A DNA stretch of 64,000 bases from Aquimarina aquimarini. Its GTDB lineage: Bacteria > Bacteroidota > Bacteroidia > Flavobacteriales > Flavobacteriaceae. Below, in pieces: positions 56,025-64,000 of this stretch. Below the pieces are notes generated by a model. It was given only the letters and a program-made list of their open reading frames with translations. It ran no database searches and was not told the origin of the DNA. The number at the start of each line of letters is the position of its first letter. Within the stretch, counting starts at the first letter, position 1. The position numbers and the translations under genes were made by a program. The stretch lies in NCBI RefSeq assembly GCF_900299535.1, contig NZ_OMKE01000005.1:62001-126000 (forward strand), written 5' to 3'.

Positions 56025-57074
56025 TTAAATAATTAACATTGCATCTCCATATGAGTAAAACTTATATTTCTCTTTTACCGCTTCTTCATAAGCTTCTTTG
56101 ATAAAATCATGTCCTGCAAATGCTGAAACCATCATTAACAAAGTAGACTTAGGTGTATGAAAATTAGTAATCATACAGTTTGCAATACTAAAATCATATG
56201 GGGGGAATATAAATTTGTTTGTCCACCCTCTAAATTCATTTAATGTTCTATCTGAAGAAACAGAGCTTTCTAAAGCTCTCATAACGGTTGTTCCTACCGC
56301 ACATATTTTTCTTTTACTAGAAATTCCATTATTTATAACATCGGCAGCATGAGCAGTTACATATGCTTCTTCACTATCCATTTTATGTTTAGACAGATCT
56401 TCTACTTCTACTGGATTAAATGTTCCTAAACCAACATGTAATGTAATTTCTGCAAAATCCACTCCTTTAATTTCTAACCTTTTCATCAGGTGTTTAGAAA
56501 AATGAAGCCCCGCTGTTGGAGCTGCTACAGCTCCTTCATTCTTTGCATATATGGTTTGATATCTCTCTTCATCTTCTGGTTCTGTATCTCTTTTTATATA
56601 CTTTGGCAAAGGTGTTTCTCCTAGGTCATTCAATTTTTGTCTGAATTCATCATAAGAACCATCGTATAAAAAACGTAAGGTACGCCCTCTTGATGTTGTA
56701 TTATCGATCACCTCAGCAACTAAACTTTCGTCATCGCCAAAGTACAGTTTATTTCCTATACGTATCTTTCTAGCAGGATCAACAAGTACATCCCAAAGAC
56801 GTGTTTCAGAATTTAATTCACGTAATAAAAACACTTCAATCCTAGCTCCTGTTTTCTCTTTGTTACCATATAGCCTAGCAGGGAAAACCTTGGTATTATT
56901 CACCACCATTACATCATTTGGATCAAAATAATCGATAAGATCTTTAAACTGTTTATGCTCTATGGTTTGATTTTTTCTATCAAGAACCATCAATCGAGAT
57001 TCATCTCTGTTTTCCGCTGGATATTCAGCTAATAAATCTTGTGGAAGATCAAAATTGAAATGTGATAACTTCAT
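56025..57074 (-). CDS. queA: S-adenosylmethionine:tRNA ribosyltransferase-isomerase QueA
   Basis: 349 residues from the ATG at 57074 ([20 protein letters not shown]). I chose this over the longer frame starting at 57128 because the conserved N-terminus begins here and a promoter lies at 57097-57128. QueA builds epoxyqueuosine in tRNA. Motifs: [47 protein letters not shown] and [18 protein letters not shown]. Complete. Single gene between aroA and the terminator at 55970. Confidence 0.96.
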   Translation of the reverse strand: MKLSHFNFDLPQDLLAEYPAENRDESRLMVLDRKNQTIEHKQFKDLIDYFDPNDVMVVNNTKVFPARLYGNKEKTGARIEVFLLRELNSETRLWDVLVDPARKIRIGNKLYFGDDESLVAEVIDNTTSRGRTLRFLYDGSYDEFRQKLNDLGETPLPKYIKRDTEPEDEERYQTIYAKNEGAVAAPTAGLHFSKHLMKRLEIKGVDFAEITLHVGLGTFNPVEVEDLSKHKMDSEEAYVTAHAADVINNGISSKRKICAVGTTVMRALESSVSSDRTLNEFRGWTNKFIFPPYDFSIANCMITNFHTPKSTLLMMVSAFAGHDFIKEAYEEAVKEKYKFYSYGDAMLII

Positions 57075-57096
57075 TCGTATTTTTTTTTTGAAGATG

Positions 57097-57128
57097 CAAA
57101 TATACAATCTTGCAACATGGGTTGTCAA
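57097..57128 (-). promoter_or_regulatory. Putative queA promoter
   Basis: Minus strand TTG (57126-57128), 21 bases, TATATTTG (57097-57104), a good match to the Bacteroidota promoter. It supports the start at 57074. Confidence 0.55.
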
Positions 57129-57236
57129 GTAATTTGGTATATATTTATAAGGATAAGTGCATTGTTTTCAATTATTAGATAAAAATTAGCCCATCATACT
57201 TAGGCTCTTATTGACAAATCCTACTTCTCTTTCTTT

Positions 57237-58463
57237 TTAAACTTCTGTTACCTCAAAGCCTATTTTATGTAAGTCTGACCAAAAATCTGGATACGATTTT
57301 GAAACTACTTCTGCTTCTTCTATATAAAATTGAGTTCTAAGTGCTAAAGGGGCAAATGCCATCGCCATTCTATGATCATTATATGTTGCTATAGTAACAT
57401 CTTTGTTTATTGAATTTGATGGTTCTAACCTAAGTGAATCTTCTGTCACATCAATCTTTCCTCCTAATTTTTCAATTTCTGTTTTTAGCGCTTCTAATCT
57501 ATCTGTTTCTTTTATTTTTAGAGTATGTAGACCTGTAAGATAGCATCCTATCCCTAATCCAAAACAGGTCACTGCAACTGTTTGAGCTATATCAGGCGAA
57601 TTAGAAAGATCTAATTCTTCCTGAAATCCTAGGGCTGTATCTGATACTTTTGTTAAGGTAATTCTATCTTCTGAAAAAGTTGTCTGAACACCAAGACTAC
57701 GGTATATCTCTGCTAATTTTGCATCTCCCTGGTAGCTTTCTTTTTTATAACTTCCTATAGTTACTGAACCTTTTTTTGACAACGCAACAATACTATAATA
57801 ATACGATGCAGAACTCCAATCTGACTCTACCACTACAGTTCTTGGTGATACTTTTTTGTACGGCTCTATTACAATTGTATTATTCTCAAAAACACCAGAT
57901 ATTCCTACATCTCTCAATAAACTTAAGGTCATATTAATATAAGGAACAGAAGTAACTTTTCCTTCTAATAAAATTTTTAATCCTTTTGGTAAAGAAGCTG
58001 CAATCAACATCAATGCAGAAATATACTGACTACTTACATTTGCTTTTAAAGAAACTGTATTTACCTGGGGGCTCCTTCCTTGAATTCTAATAGGTGGATA
58101 CCCGAACTTGTTTTCATACTTTATATCACATCCTAATTGTTGGAGTGCCTCAACCAAAATTTTTATTGGTCTTTCTTTCATTCTCTGACTTCCTGTCAAC
58201 ACTGTTTCTCTACCTTGTTTTACAGCAAAATATGCTGTAAGAAAACGCATAGCTGTTCCTGCATGATGAATATCGACCAACTCTTCATTAGTTTTCAATG
58301 CTTTTTGCATCACTTCTGAATCATCACTATTGGATATATTTTCTATGTCTATATCTTCAAACAATGCTTGTAAAATCAACAACCTATTACTTTCACTTTT
58401 TGATCCTGTAATCTGTAATGTACTATCCTTTATATTAGAAATATATTTTAACTGCAAATTCAT
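57237..58463 (-). CDS. aroA: 3-phosphoshikimate 1-carboxyvinyltransferase (EPSP synthase)
   Basis: 408 residues. Sixth step of the shikimate pathway. Motifs: SKSESNRLLILQALF near the N-terminus, HAGTAMRFLTAYFAV, SSQYISALMLIAASLPKG, and KETDRLEALKTEI and NDHRMAMAFAPLAL near the C-terminus. It is slightly shorter than the 427-residue Escherichia coli enzyme but has all active-site motifs. It follows the 58465 gene by one base, so they are probably co-transcribed. Confidence 0.96.
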   Translation of the reverse strand: MNLQLKYISNIKDSTLQITGSKSESNRLLILQALFEDIDIENISNSDDSEVMQKALKTNEELVDIHHAGTAMRFLTAYFAVKQGRETVLTGSQRMKERPIKILVEALQQLGCDIKYENKFGYPPIRIQGRSPQVNTVSLKANVSSQYISALMLIAASLPKGLKILLEGKVTSVPYINMTLSLLRDVGISGVFENNTIVIEPYKKVSPRTVVVESDWSSASYYYSIVALSKKGSVTIGSYKKESYQGDAKLAEIYRSLGVQTTFSEDRITLTKVSDTALGFQEELDLSNSPDIAQTVAVTCFGLGIGCYLTGLHTLKIKETDRLEALKTEIEKLGGKIDVTEDSLRLEPSNSINKDVTIATYNDHRMAMAFAPLALRTQFYIEEAEVVSKSYPDFWSDLHKIGFEVTEV

Positions 58464-58464
58464 A

Positions 58465-58719
58465 TTATCGATTTGATTTACGTTTTCTTAATTCAAAATA
58501 ATATCCCATTATCATCCCATAGGCCAACCCCCCAACAATTCTAGATAATAGATATCTCATCCATATTCCATTATTAATCCTTTCGTTCACAAAAACATCC
58601 AAACCTAGCGTGCCATATTGCATAAAATATTCTATAACACTAAAGATAATCATAAACCCAATCCCTATAAAACATACGGATTGCCAATATTTTTTGGATG
58701 AGAGTATTGCTGTAAACAT
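58465..58719 (-). CDS. Small membrane protein of unknown function
   Basis: 84 residues with two probable transmembrane helices (about 13-32, SVCFIGIGFMIIFSVIEYFM, and 57-74, LLSRIVGGLAYGMIMGYYF) and a basic C-terminus. No family recognised. The start codon shares one base with the stop of the MazG-like gene, and aroA follows at once, so it is a real coupled gene of the operon rather than a chance frame. Confidence 0.65.
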   Translation of the reverse strand: MFTAILSSKKYWQSVCFIGIGFMIIFSVIEYFMQYGTLGLDVFVNERINNGIWMRYLLSRIVGGLAYGMIMGYYFELRKRKSNR

Positions 58720-59045
58720 TATTTTAATTTTTCATTATTATGATGACGATCATGATCTCTTTTTGTTTTGATATCTAGCTTTTTATCAAAAGCTTCCTGA
58801 AGATTAATTCCTGTCTGATTTGCTAAACACAGTACTACAAACATTACATCTGCCAGTTCTTCTCCCAGGTCCTTATTTTTATCACTTTCTTTTTCACTTT
58901 GCTCTCCATAACGTCGAGCAATAATCCTAGCCACCTCACCTACTTCTTCTGTAAGCTGCGCCATATTTGTTAATTCATTAAAATATCGTACCCCATGATT
59001 TTTGATCCAATCATCTACAGCACGTTGTGCATCTTGAATATTCAT
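58719..59045 (-). CDS. MazG-like nucleotide pyrophosphohydrolase
   Basis: 108 residues, a single MazG-type helical domain. Metal-binding motif EEVGEVARIIARR (ExxE region) and a second acidic helix LGEELADVMFVVLCLANQTG, together the ExxE...ExxD pattern of the superfamily. These enzymes hydrolyse non-canonical or excess NTPs or dNTPs to monophosphates. It begins 3 bases after the upstream DUF3857 gene and overlaps the next gene by one base. Confidence 0.88.
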   Translation of the reverse strand: MNIQDAQRAVDDWIKNHGVRYFNELTNMAQLTEEVGEVARIIARRYGEQSEKESDKNKDLGEELADVMFVVLCLANQTGINLQEAFDKKLDIKTKRDHDRHHNNEKLK

Positions 59046-59047
59046 AA

Positions 59048-61078
59048 TTATATTTTTTTCAGAACTAGATGTTCATTTTCTTTTTCTACAAGCTTACTAT
59101 AAAATTCCTTAAGAGTAGGATAATACTCAACAGAAATTAAAGCTCTATTTATTTTTTCTGTTACTTTTATCTGTATTGTATTATTTGTTACGGATGACAT
59201 AAAATAAAATTCGCCTAAACCTTCTGGCATTTTTATTCTCTCAGATTTAAGGGACTCTACCACTTCATAACCTTCTGGAATTTTAATATTCAAAATATAG
59301 CTATTAGAATATCCAAAAGCAAAATCTACAGGATATTTTCGATCTTCTGATTTAAATACATTTATCTTACTTTTAAGAAACAACATTGGAGCAAAAAACA
59401 TCTCTCCTTCTATCATTTCAACTTGGTCATCTAAAGAAAACTCAAAACTTTCACTAACTCCTTTTCCCAATTTATCAGTCCCTTTCAGGTGATAATTCTC
59501 TACTTCTAATATATCATATTTATCTTGAATCCGCTTTTTATTGGTTTCGATATCTTTACCTCCATGATTTGTTCTAAACTCATGTGCTAAATAATGCGTG
59601 TGACGCATATTCAACTTACCATTTACATTTCCTTTATCATCAATCTCATAATTTACACTATATTGATTTACAGAATTCTTTTTAGGTCTCAGGTTAAGAG
59701 ATTGAGAAGCTCCATTTTTTGCAATTACTCTTGCCATGCCTTGTATCACTCTATTTGGCAATACATTTGGAAAACCATATGGATCAGTTCCATCTAAATA
59801 CAAAATTTTACCATCTGGAAACTTTACCCTAGTAATTACATAATTAAATCCATCTAATGTAGGAAACAAAGAGATCAACCTATCACTTGTACTTACTAAC
59901 ACTGGATTTGCCTCTAATTTTGCGTAGTTAAGCATTGCAGTAAGCATTATATTTATTTCTGCGGCATTACCTGTTCCATCTTTATATGCTTTTTTGACAC
60001 CTTTATCTGTATACACATTGGCTTTTCCATTCCAAGCCATTTTTTTCTTCACAAACCCATACACCAAAGCTGCCCTTTCTACAGGATTCACTACTCCTTT
60101 TATCAATTTATCTAAATCTTCTTTAAAATACCCTTCTCTCTTTAATTCATCTCCAAACTTAGTACTTTGATATATTTCTTTTGTTACATCTCCCCATGTG
60201 GTAGAATAATTTTTTATTGCTCCATTTGGAAATTTTGTATATTCTAATTCATACACTATAGAGGAAATATAGTTACTAAAATTTCCTGCATAAGGTTCTT
60301 TTTTAAAAGCAGGAACGTTATTATTATCTACAGAATTAACATTGATAACATAATCTAATGTACTATTTGAATATGAGGTTTTAGCAGGACCTGTTCTTAG
60401 ATTATACCCACCTTCTCTTTGTTTATTTACAAAATTAATTTTACCATTACGTTTAGATTCTTTTATTTTTATTGGCAGATATCCAACTGTTCGCTTTTTA
60501 AAATTAAAATATTCTGGAGTTTCTACTTTTACTGATATTTTTTTGATTGGAATATCATACTGCAAATACACTCTATCTATATAAAAATAAAAGGGAGAAG
60601 TAATTCTATATTTATATTCTACTACAGAACCTTCTTTCAAAGAAGGCATTGTAAATTTTGTTACATTTTTATATTCTGAAAACTCTTCTTCAAAAACACC
60701 TTCTTTTTTTAGTTTGGTAGTTACTAACTTTCCATTTACTATACTGTGCGTAATCCCTTTTATACCTGTTACCTTTTCCTTACCACTCCTATTTTTGTAT
60801 AAGTATATTTTTTCGGTGGCATTTTCATATCCTTCTTTATTATATAGTTTTATTCTCTTAAATACTTCTGTAATTACCTCAAAACCATCTACACTATTAT
60901 ACTCAAAACTTACACGTTTATTCTCATACAAAACAACAGCATTTGCAGAACTATCCTCTGTATAAATAGTTTCTATTAACTCTTCTTTAGAGACTTTTCC
61001 AAATTTATATTCTTGTGCGTAACTAATTGTTGAAAAAACAAAAAACACACTAACTATTAATATTTTTATTGTTTTCAT
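59048..61078 (-). CDS. DUF3857/transglutaminase-like exported protein, catalytic Cys missing
   Basis: 676 residues. Signal peptide MKTIKILIVSVFFVFSTISY. N-terminal DUF3857 (VVLYENKRVSFEYNSVDGFE), then a transglutaminase-like core. At the place where the family has Gly-Asp-Cys this protein has GTGNAAEIN, and the later His is Asn (GFNYVITRV), though YLDGTDPYG keeps the Asp. So two of the three catalytic residues are absent and it is probably inactive as an enzyme. It is the paralogue and neighbour of the 61101 gene, with 22 bp between them. Role unknown. Confidence 0.82.
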   Translation of the reverse strand: MKTIKILIVSVFFVFSTISYAQEYKFGKVSKEELIETIYTEDSSANAVVLYENKRVSFEYNSVDGFEVITEVFKRIKLYNKEGYENATEKIYLYKNRSGKEKVTGIKGITHSIVNGKLVTTKLKKEGVFEEEFSEYKNVTKFTMPSLKEGSVVEYKYRITSPFYFYIDRVYLQYDIPIKKISVKVETPEYFNFKKRTVGYLPIKIKESKRNGKINFVNKQREGGYNLRTGPAKTSYSNSTLDYVINVNSVDNNNVPAFKKEPYAGNFSNYISSIVYELEYTKFPNGAIKNYSTTWGDVTKEIYQSTKFGDELKREGYFKEDLDKLIKGVVNPVERAALVYGFVKKKMAWNGKANVYTDKGVKKAYKDGTGNAAEINIMLTAMLNYAKLEANPVLVSTSDRLISLFPTLDGFNYVITRVKFPDGKILYLDGTDPYGFPNVLPNRVIQGMARVIAKNGASQSLNLRPKKNSVNQYSVNYEIDDKGNVNGKLNMRHTHYLAHEFRTNHGGKDIETNKKRIQDKYDILEVENYHLKGTDKLGKGVSESFEFSLDDQVEMIEGEMFFAPMLFLKSKINVFKSEDRKYPVDFAFGYSNSYILNIKIPEGYEVVESLKSERIKMPEGLGEFYFMSSVTNNTIQIKVTEKINRALISVEYYPTLKEFYSKLVEKENEHLVLKKI

Positions 61079-61100
61079 TATTATTATTGGTTCTTATATT

Positions 61101-63014
61101 TTATACTTGTTTAAGTACTATTTTTGATTTGTCTATTTTTTTAATTTCAGTTCTAAACTTCCTATATTCTTCATATTTCTCCTTTGAAAAAGTGCCATCA
61201 ATGATTTTCAAAAACCGTTTAAACTTAATTTGTTTATCATTAATTTTTTGAAGTTCATAACTATATTTTCCAAATTCAGTTTCTATTGTTGTTGTTTCTA
61301 CCAAGCTTCCTACTTGATACCCTTTGGGCAGATTAATGATATATTCATCTATATTTGTGTATCCCCTTGATATCACTAAAGATGTTTTTCTAACTTCATA
61401 CTTTGGTAAGTTGCTTTGATCCTTGCTGAAAAAATTTGGAGAAAATAACAAACGGCTTCCTACTTTTTTTATACATGTATTACACAATACGTCTATTTCT
61501 TCTGTAAATTCAACTATATCTTTATCATCAGTCAACTCTATACCTCTTATTTCCAATCCATTGATATAACCCCAATACTTTTTATAATATAATTTTTGAT
61601 CTTTTGGTGTTTCAAACTGAACTCCATAATTCCAATCATACTCAAGACCTTTCGATATTCTTTTGATAGTTGTAGACATTGATTTATCTACTCCTAGATC
61701 AATGGTTGCTGCTGTATATAGTGTATTTTCTTCAGGCTCATATTTTTTAGTTCTTTTAATCTCTCCTCCTTCAGGTGTAATAACCAACACCTCTCTATTA
61801 TCTGTAAAACTACCTATAAAATTAAATGGCTTTGTCTGGCTAGTACACTCCAACCAAAGGTCTTCTTCTTGATTTGGAATATTAAGTATTGCATGATTTC
61901 CTTGCATTGATGCAAATTCAGAATCGATATCTCTTCTCTCTTTTGCATATACAACAGTATAATATGATGTTATATCCTGACTATCTAATAGTGCCATAGT
62001 ATAGTTGGTCAAAGCTTTACAATCACCATACCCTAATCTATCAACATCACTTGCTAAAAACGGCTTCCACCCTCCTATACCCAATTGCACACTTATATAT
62101 CTTGTTTTCTTCTGCACATATTCATAAATTAACTTAGCTTTTTCTTTCTTTGTCTTCACACCCGAAACCAACTTATTTATTTCTACAATAGTTTTTGGAG
62201 GTAATTCACCTCTACCTGATATTAGTTTATCATATTGCCATTTACCCATAGACTTCCAATCTATAGCTGCTCCTTCTACTCCTTCTAATGAAAACTTATT
62301 TAATGCTATTTTAACCATAGGTACTATATCATAATAATCTGGTCCTAACACTTCAGCTTGCTTGGCTGAAACATCTGAAATAACATATTCAATTGCCTGA
62401 GGTGTCTTATTTTTGCTTATCTGATATCCTTCAAAGCTTGTTTCTTTGAATCGAATAGGAATGTTTTCTGAATTTAAAATTTTATATTTCGACTTTTCAA
62501 CACTCAATCTAAAATTTGAAACAGGAAGCCAAGGTCGTATAAACGCTGTCGAAGAGCTTTCTATTTCACTCTCAAACAACAGTGTATAGGGGTAACTAAT
62601 TGGAGTATGCTCAAAGTATTTTATTCTATCGTCTCTTGCTAAAGAATTATTATCATATACACTTCTGTCTTTGAAATCATGTTTTTTATATTTTTTTATT
62701 TCCTTTCCATATCTATCATAGACTACAGCTTCTAGTTTTTTTATTTTTAACGTTGGGCTATATCCTTCATAAAAATCGGCATGTTTATTTCCGTATTTAT
62801 TAAGAACAGTAACTACTCTTTTTGTTTTTACAATTATCGTATTAATTGATTTAATATTAATAATAACTTCTTCTGAACGTACTATAGCATTAGCTTGATC
62901 TGTAAGTGTAGAATCAAGAACTACAGATTGAAATGTATTATTTTTTTGAGCATTAGTTGTGACCACACTAGATAATAGTGTAATTACTAAAACTAATTGT
63001 ATTTTTATTTTCAT
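61101..63014 (-). CDS. DUF3857/transglutaminase-like exported protein with intact Cys
   Basis: 637 residues from the ATG at 63014 (MKIKIQLVLVITLLSSVVTT, a signal peptide). The longer frame from 63125 would overlap dtd and lacks a sensible N-terminus. DUF3857 domain about 30-190, transglutaminase-like core with LGYGDCKALTNYTMALL (catalytic Cys), GNHAILNIP (His) and LWLECTS (Glu where Asp is usual). A C-terminal beta domain follows. Members are periplasmic; substrates are unknown. It begins 19 bases after dtd and is followed by its degenerate paralogue. Confidence 0.82.
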   Translation of the reverse strand: MKIKIQLVLVITLLSSVVTTNAQKNNTFQSVVLDSTLTDQANAIVRSEEVIINIKSINTIIVKTKRVVTVLNKYGNKHADFYEGYSPTLKIKKLEAVVYDRYGKEIKKYKKHDFKDRSVYDNNSLARDDRIKYFEHTPISYPYTLLFESEIESSSTAFIRPWLPVSNFRLSVEKSKYKILNSENIPIRFKETSFEGYQISKNKTPQAIEYVISDVSAKQAEVLGPDYYDIVPMVKIALNKFSLEGVEGAAIDWKSMGKWQYDKLISGRGELPPKTIVEINKLVSGVKTKKEKAKLIYEYVQKKTRYISVQLGIGGWKPFLASDVDRLGYGDCKALTNYTMALLDSQDITSYYTVVYAKERRDIDSEFASMQGNHAILNIPNQEEDLWLECTSQTKPFNFIGSFTDNREVLVITPEGGEIKRTKKYEPEENTLYTAATIDLGVDKSMSTTIKRISKGLEYDWNYGVQFETPKDQKLYYKKYWGYINGLEIRGIELTDDKDIVEFTEEIDVLCNTCIKKVGSRLLFSPNFFSKDQSNLPKYEVRKTSLVISRGYTNIDEYIINLPKGYQVGSLVETTTIETEFGKYSYELQKINDKQIKFKRFLKIIDGTFSKEKYEEYRKFRTEIKKIDKSKIVLKQV

Positions 63015-63033
63015 AAACAAGATTATTTTATAA

Positions 63034-63486
63034 TCACTCTTTATTTTTTGTATCAATAATAATCGTAACTGGGCCATCATTGAGCAATGCAACCTGCATA
63101 TCTGCACCAAATACACCTGTTCCAACTTTTTTTTCTAAATCAAACTCTAATTGTTTGACAAAATTCTCATATAACGAAATAGCTATCTTGGGTTTTGCTG
63201 CTTTAATATAACTAGGTCTATTCCCTTTTTTGGTACTGGCCTGTAATGTAAATTGACTAACAACTATGGCATCTCCATCACTATCGATCAAACTTTTATT
63301 CATTACCCCATCCTCATCAGCAAATATTCTAAGTCTGGATATCTTTCCTGATAACCAATTGATATCTTCTTGAGAATCTTCTTCTTCTATCCCAACCAGA
63401 ATGAGCAATCCTTGATTTATAGTTGAAATCACTTCACCTTCTACAGTAACCGAAGCTTCTGATACTCTCTGAATTACAGCTCTCAT
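63034..63486 (-). CDS. dtd: D-aminoacyl-tRNA deacylase
   Basis: 150 residues. Removes D-amino acids from tRNA. Start MRAVIQRVSEASVTVEGEVI, active-site motifs SQFTLQAST and NDGPVTIIID (the cross-subunit Gly-Pro motif), plus GNRPSYIKAAKP. Full length. First gene of a five- or six-gene minus-strand run that includes the two DUF3857 genes and may extend to aroA. Confidence 0.96.
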   Translation of the reverse strand: MRAVIQRVSEASVTVEGEVISTINQGLLILVGIEEEDSQEDINWLSGKISRLRIFADEDGVMNKSLIDSDGDAIVVSQFTLQASTKKGNRPSYIKAAKPKIAISLYENFVKQLEFDLEKKVGTGVFGADMQVALLNDGPVTIIIDTKNKE

Positions 63487-63559
63487 TTATTATTTACAAT
63501 TTAAATACAGTTTTACACACATATAGAGTCCTAATTAGTAAATACCTCTTCTATTTATT

Positions 63560-64000
63560 TTAAAAAATCGTATACCCTAATATTACAGATAAGCCATTGT
63601 ATTTAGAATCCCAAAACAAATAGTTTCTCAACACAGTTCTGTTTGTTTGATATTTAAATTCTACACTATATTTATCATCATATTTGTATCCAATACCAAA
63701 AGCTACATTATTCCCTGATTTAATATCAATTTCGCTTCCCAAATTATCACTTATTGTAGAATCATAACTAAAGCCTAAAACATACGATCCATTAACAAAA
63801 AATTTGGAATCATCATTTAGAAAAAGATAATGTCTAATTCCAAAAGGAAGTTCAATTGTCTTATAATCAACTTTAAAGACACGCTCTGTATTTTCTTTTT
63901 CTGATTTAAAATATTGATAAGCTGGTTCAATTATAATAGCCCACTTATTTTTATTAAACGGCATAATAAATTCGGCTTCTACTCCCAGTCTAAACCCTAA
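63560..64000 (-). CDS. Outer-membrane beta-barrel protein (5' end outside the window)
   Basis: The frame is open to the window edge, giving the last 146 or so residues; the internal Met at 63962-63964 is not the real start. The sequence alternates polar and hydrophobic residues as in beta strands (WAIIIEPAYQYFKSE, NNVAFGIGYKYDDKYSVEFK) and ends SVILGYTIF, with a terminal Phe as in BAM-inserted barrels. It resembles porin-family or OmpA-barrel-like proteins of Bacteroidota; the exact family is not certain. Confidence 0.75.
   Translation of the reverse strand, partial: LGFRLGVEAEFIMPFNKNKWAIIIEPAYQYFKSEKENTERVFKVDYKTIELPFGIRHYLFLNDDSKFFVNGSYVLGFSYDSTISDNLGSEIDIKSGNNVAFGIGYKYDDKYSVEFKYQTNRTVLRNYLFWDSKYNGLSVILGYTIF

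Noticed and set aside
1-64000. CRISPR arrays, rRNA operons, riboswitches, prophage
   Set aside because: No regularly spaced short repeats, rRNA segments, recognised riboswitch cores, or phage structural and integrase genes were seen. Short leaders make small regulatory RNAs hard to exclude by eye.

Overview
The window reads as chromosomal DNA of a marine-type flavobacterium (Bacteroidota, Flavobacteriaceae). It is AT-rich. It carries gliding genes gldB and gldC, secreted proteins with type IX secretion (T9SS) C-terminal sorting domains, a murE with the meso-diaminopimelate DNPR motif, and promoters of the Bacteroidota type (TAnnTTTG -7 box, few Shine-Dalgarno sites). I cannot fix the genus from sequence alone.

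Layout. (1) 1-4600: a truncated leucine-rich-repeat protein and a secreted tricorn-like S41 protease. (2) 4600-22760: an accessory region with few, mostly large genes: a secreted beta-helix protein, a Crp/Fnr-like regulator, a 2895-residue RHS/YD-repeat protein with a putative ADP-ribosyltransferase tip, a broken SNase-like nuclease, an IS110 transposase remnant, and an FG-GAP/glycosidase-like T9SS protein. It ends at tRNA-Arg(TCG). (3) 22772-39140: yqeY and a compact division and cell wall (dcw) cluster, all on the minus strand: mraZ-rsmH-ftsL-ftsI-murE-mraY-murD-ftsW-murG-murC-ftsQ-ftsA-ftsZ. murF and ddl are absent from it. (4) 39369-46178: alpha/beta hydrolase, engB, a small unknown, gldC-gldB, nadE, an orphan response regulator and dnaG. 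(5) 46431-52366: a palindromic element, a large T9SS protein, and an ECF sigma / membrane-anchored partner / outer-membrane protein group. (6) 52527-64000: housekeeping genes (polyprenyl synthase, rlmN, queA, aroA, MazG-like, dtd), two DUF3857 transglutaminase-like proteins, and a truncated outer-membrane beta-barrel.

The most interesting structure is in region 2. A 15-bp exact copy of the tRNA-Arg 3' end lies at 4658-4672, 18 kb away, with the polarity expected for an island inserted at a tRNA 3' end. Two variants of the same tRNA-end-like core lie at 6986 and 18456. All three are followed by the same 125-185 bp AT-rich repeat, and on the other side by a terminator hairpin of unrelated stem sequence. 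This divides the region into three modules: beta-helix; regulator plus RHS toxin; nuclease and IS remnant plus FG-GAP protein. It looks like stepwise accretion of elements sharing one terminus, although no integrase is present. Other points worth checking are the missing immunity gene beside the RHS toxin tip, a second RHS-type terminator stranded upstream of the RHS gene, three helically phased GTGGT boxes upstream of mraZ, a receiver domain with Glu in place of the phosphoacceptor Asp, and a DnaG whose zinc ligands are all replaced.
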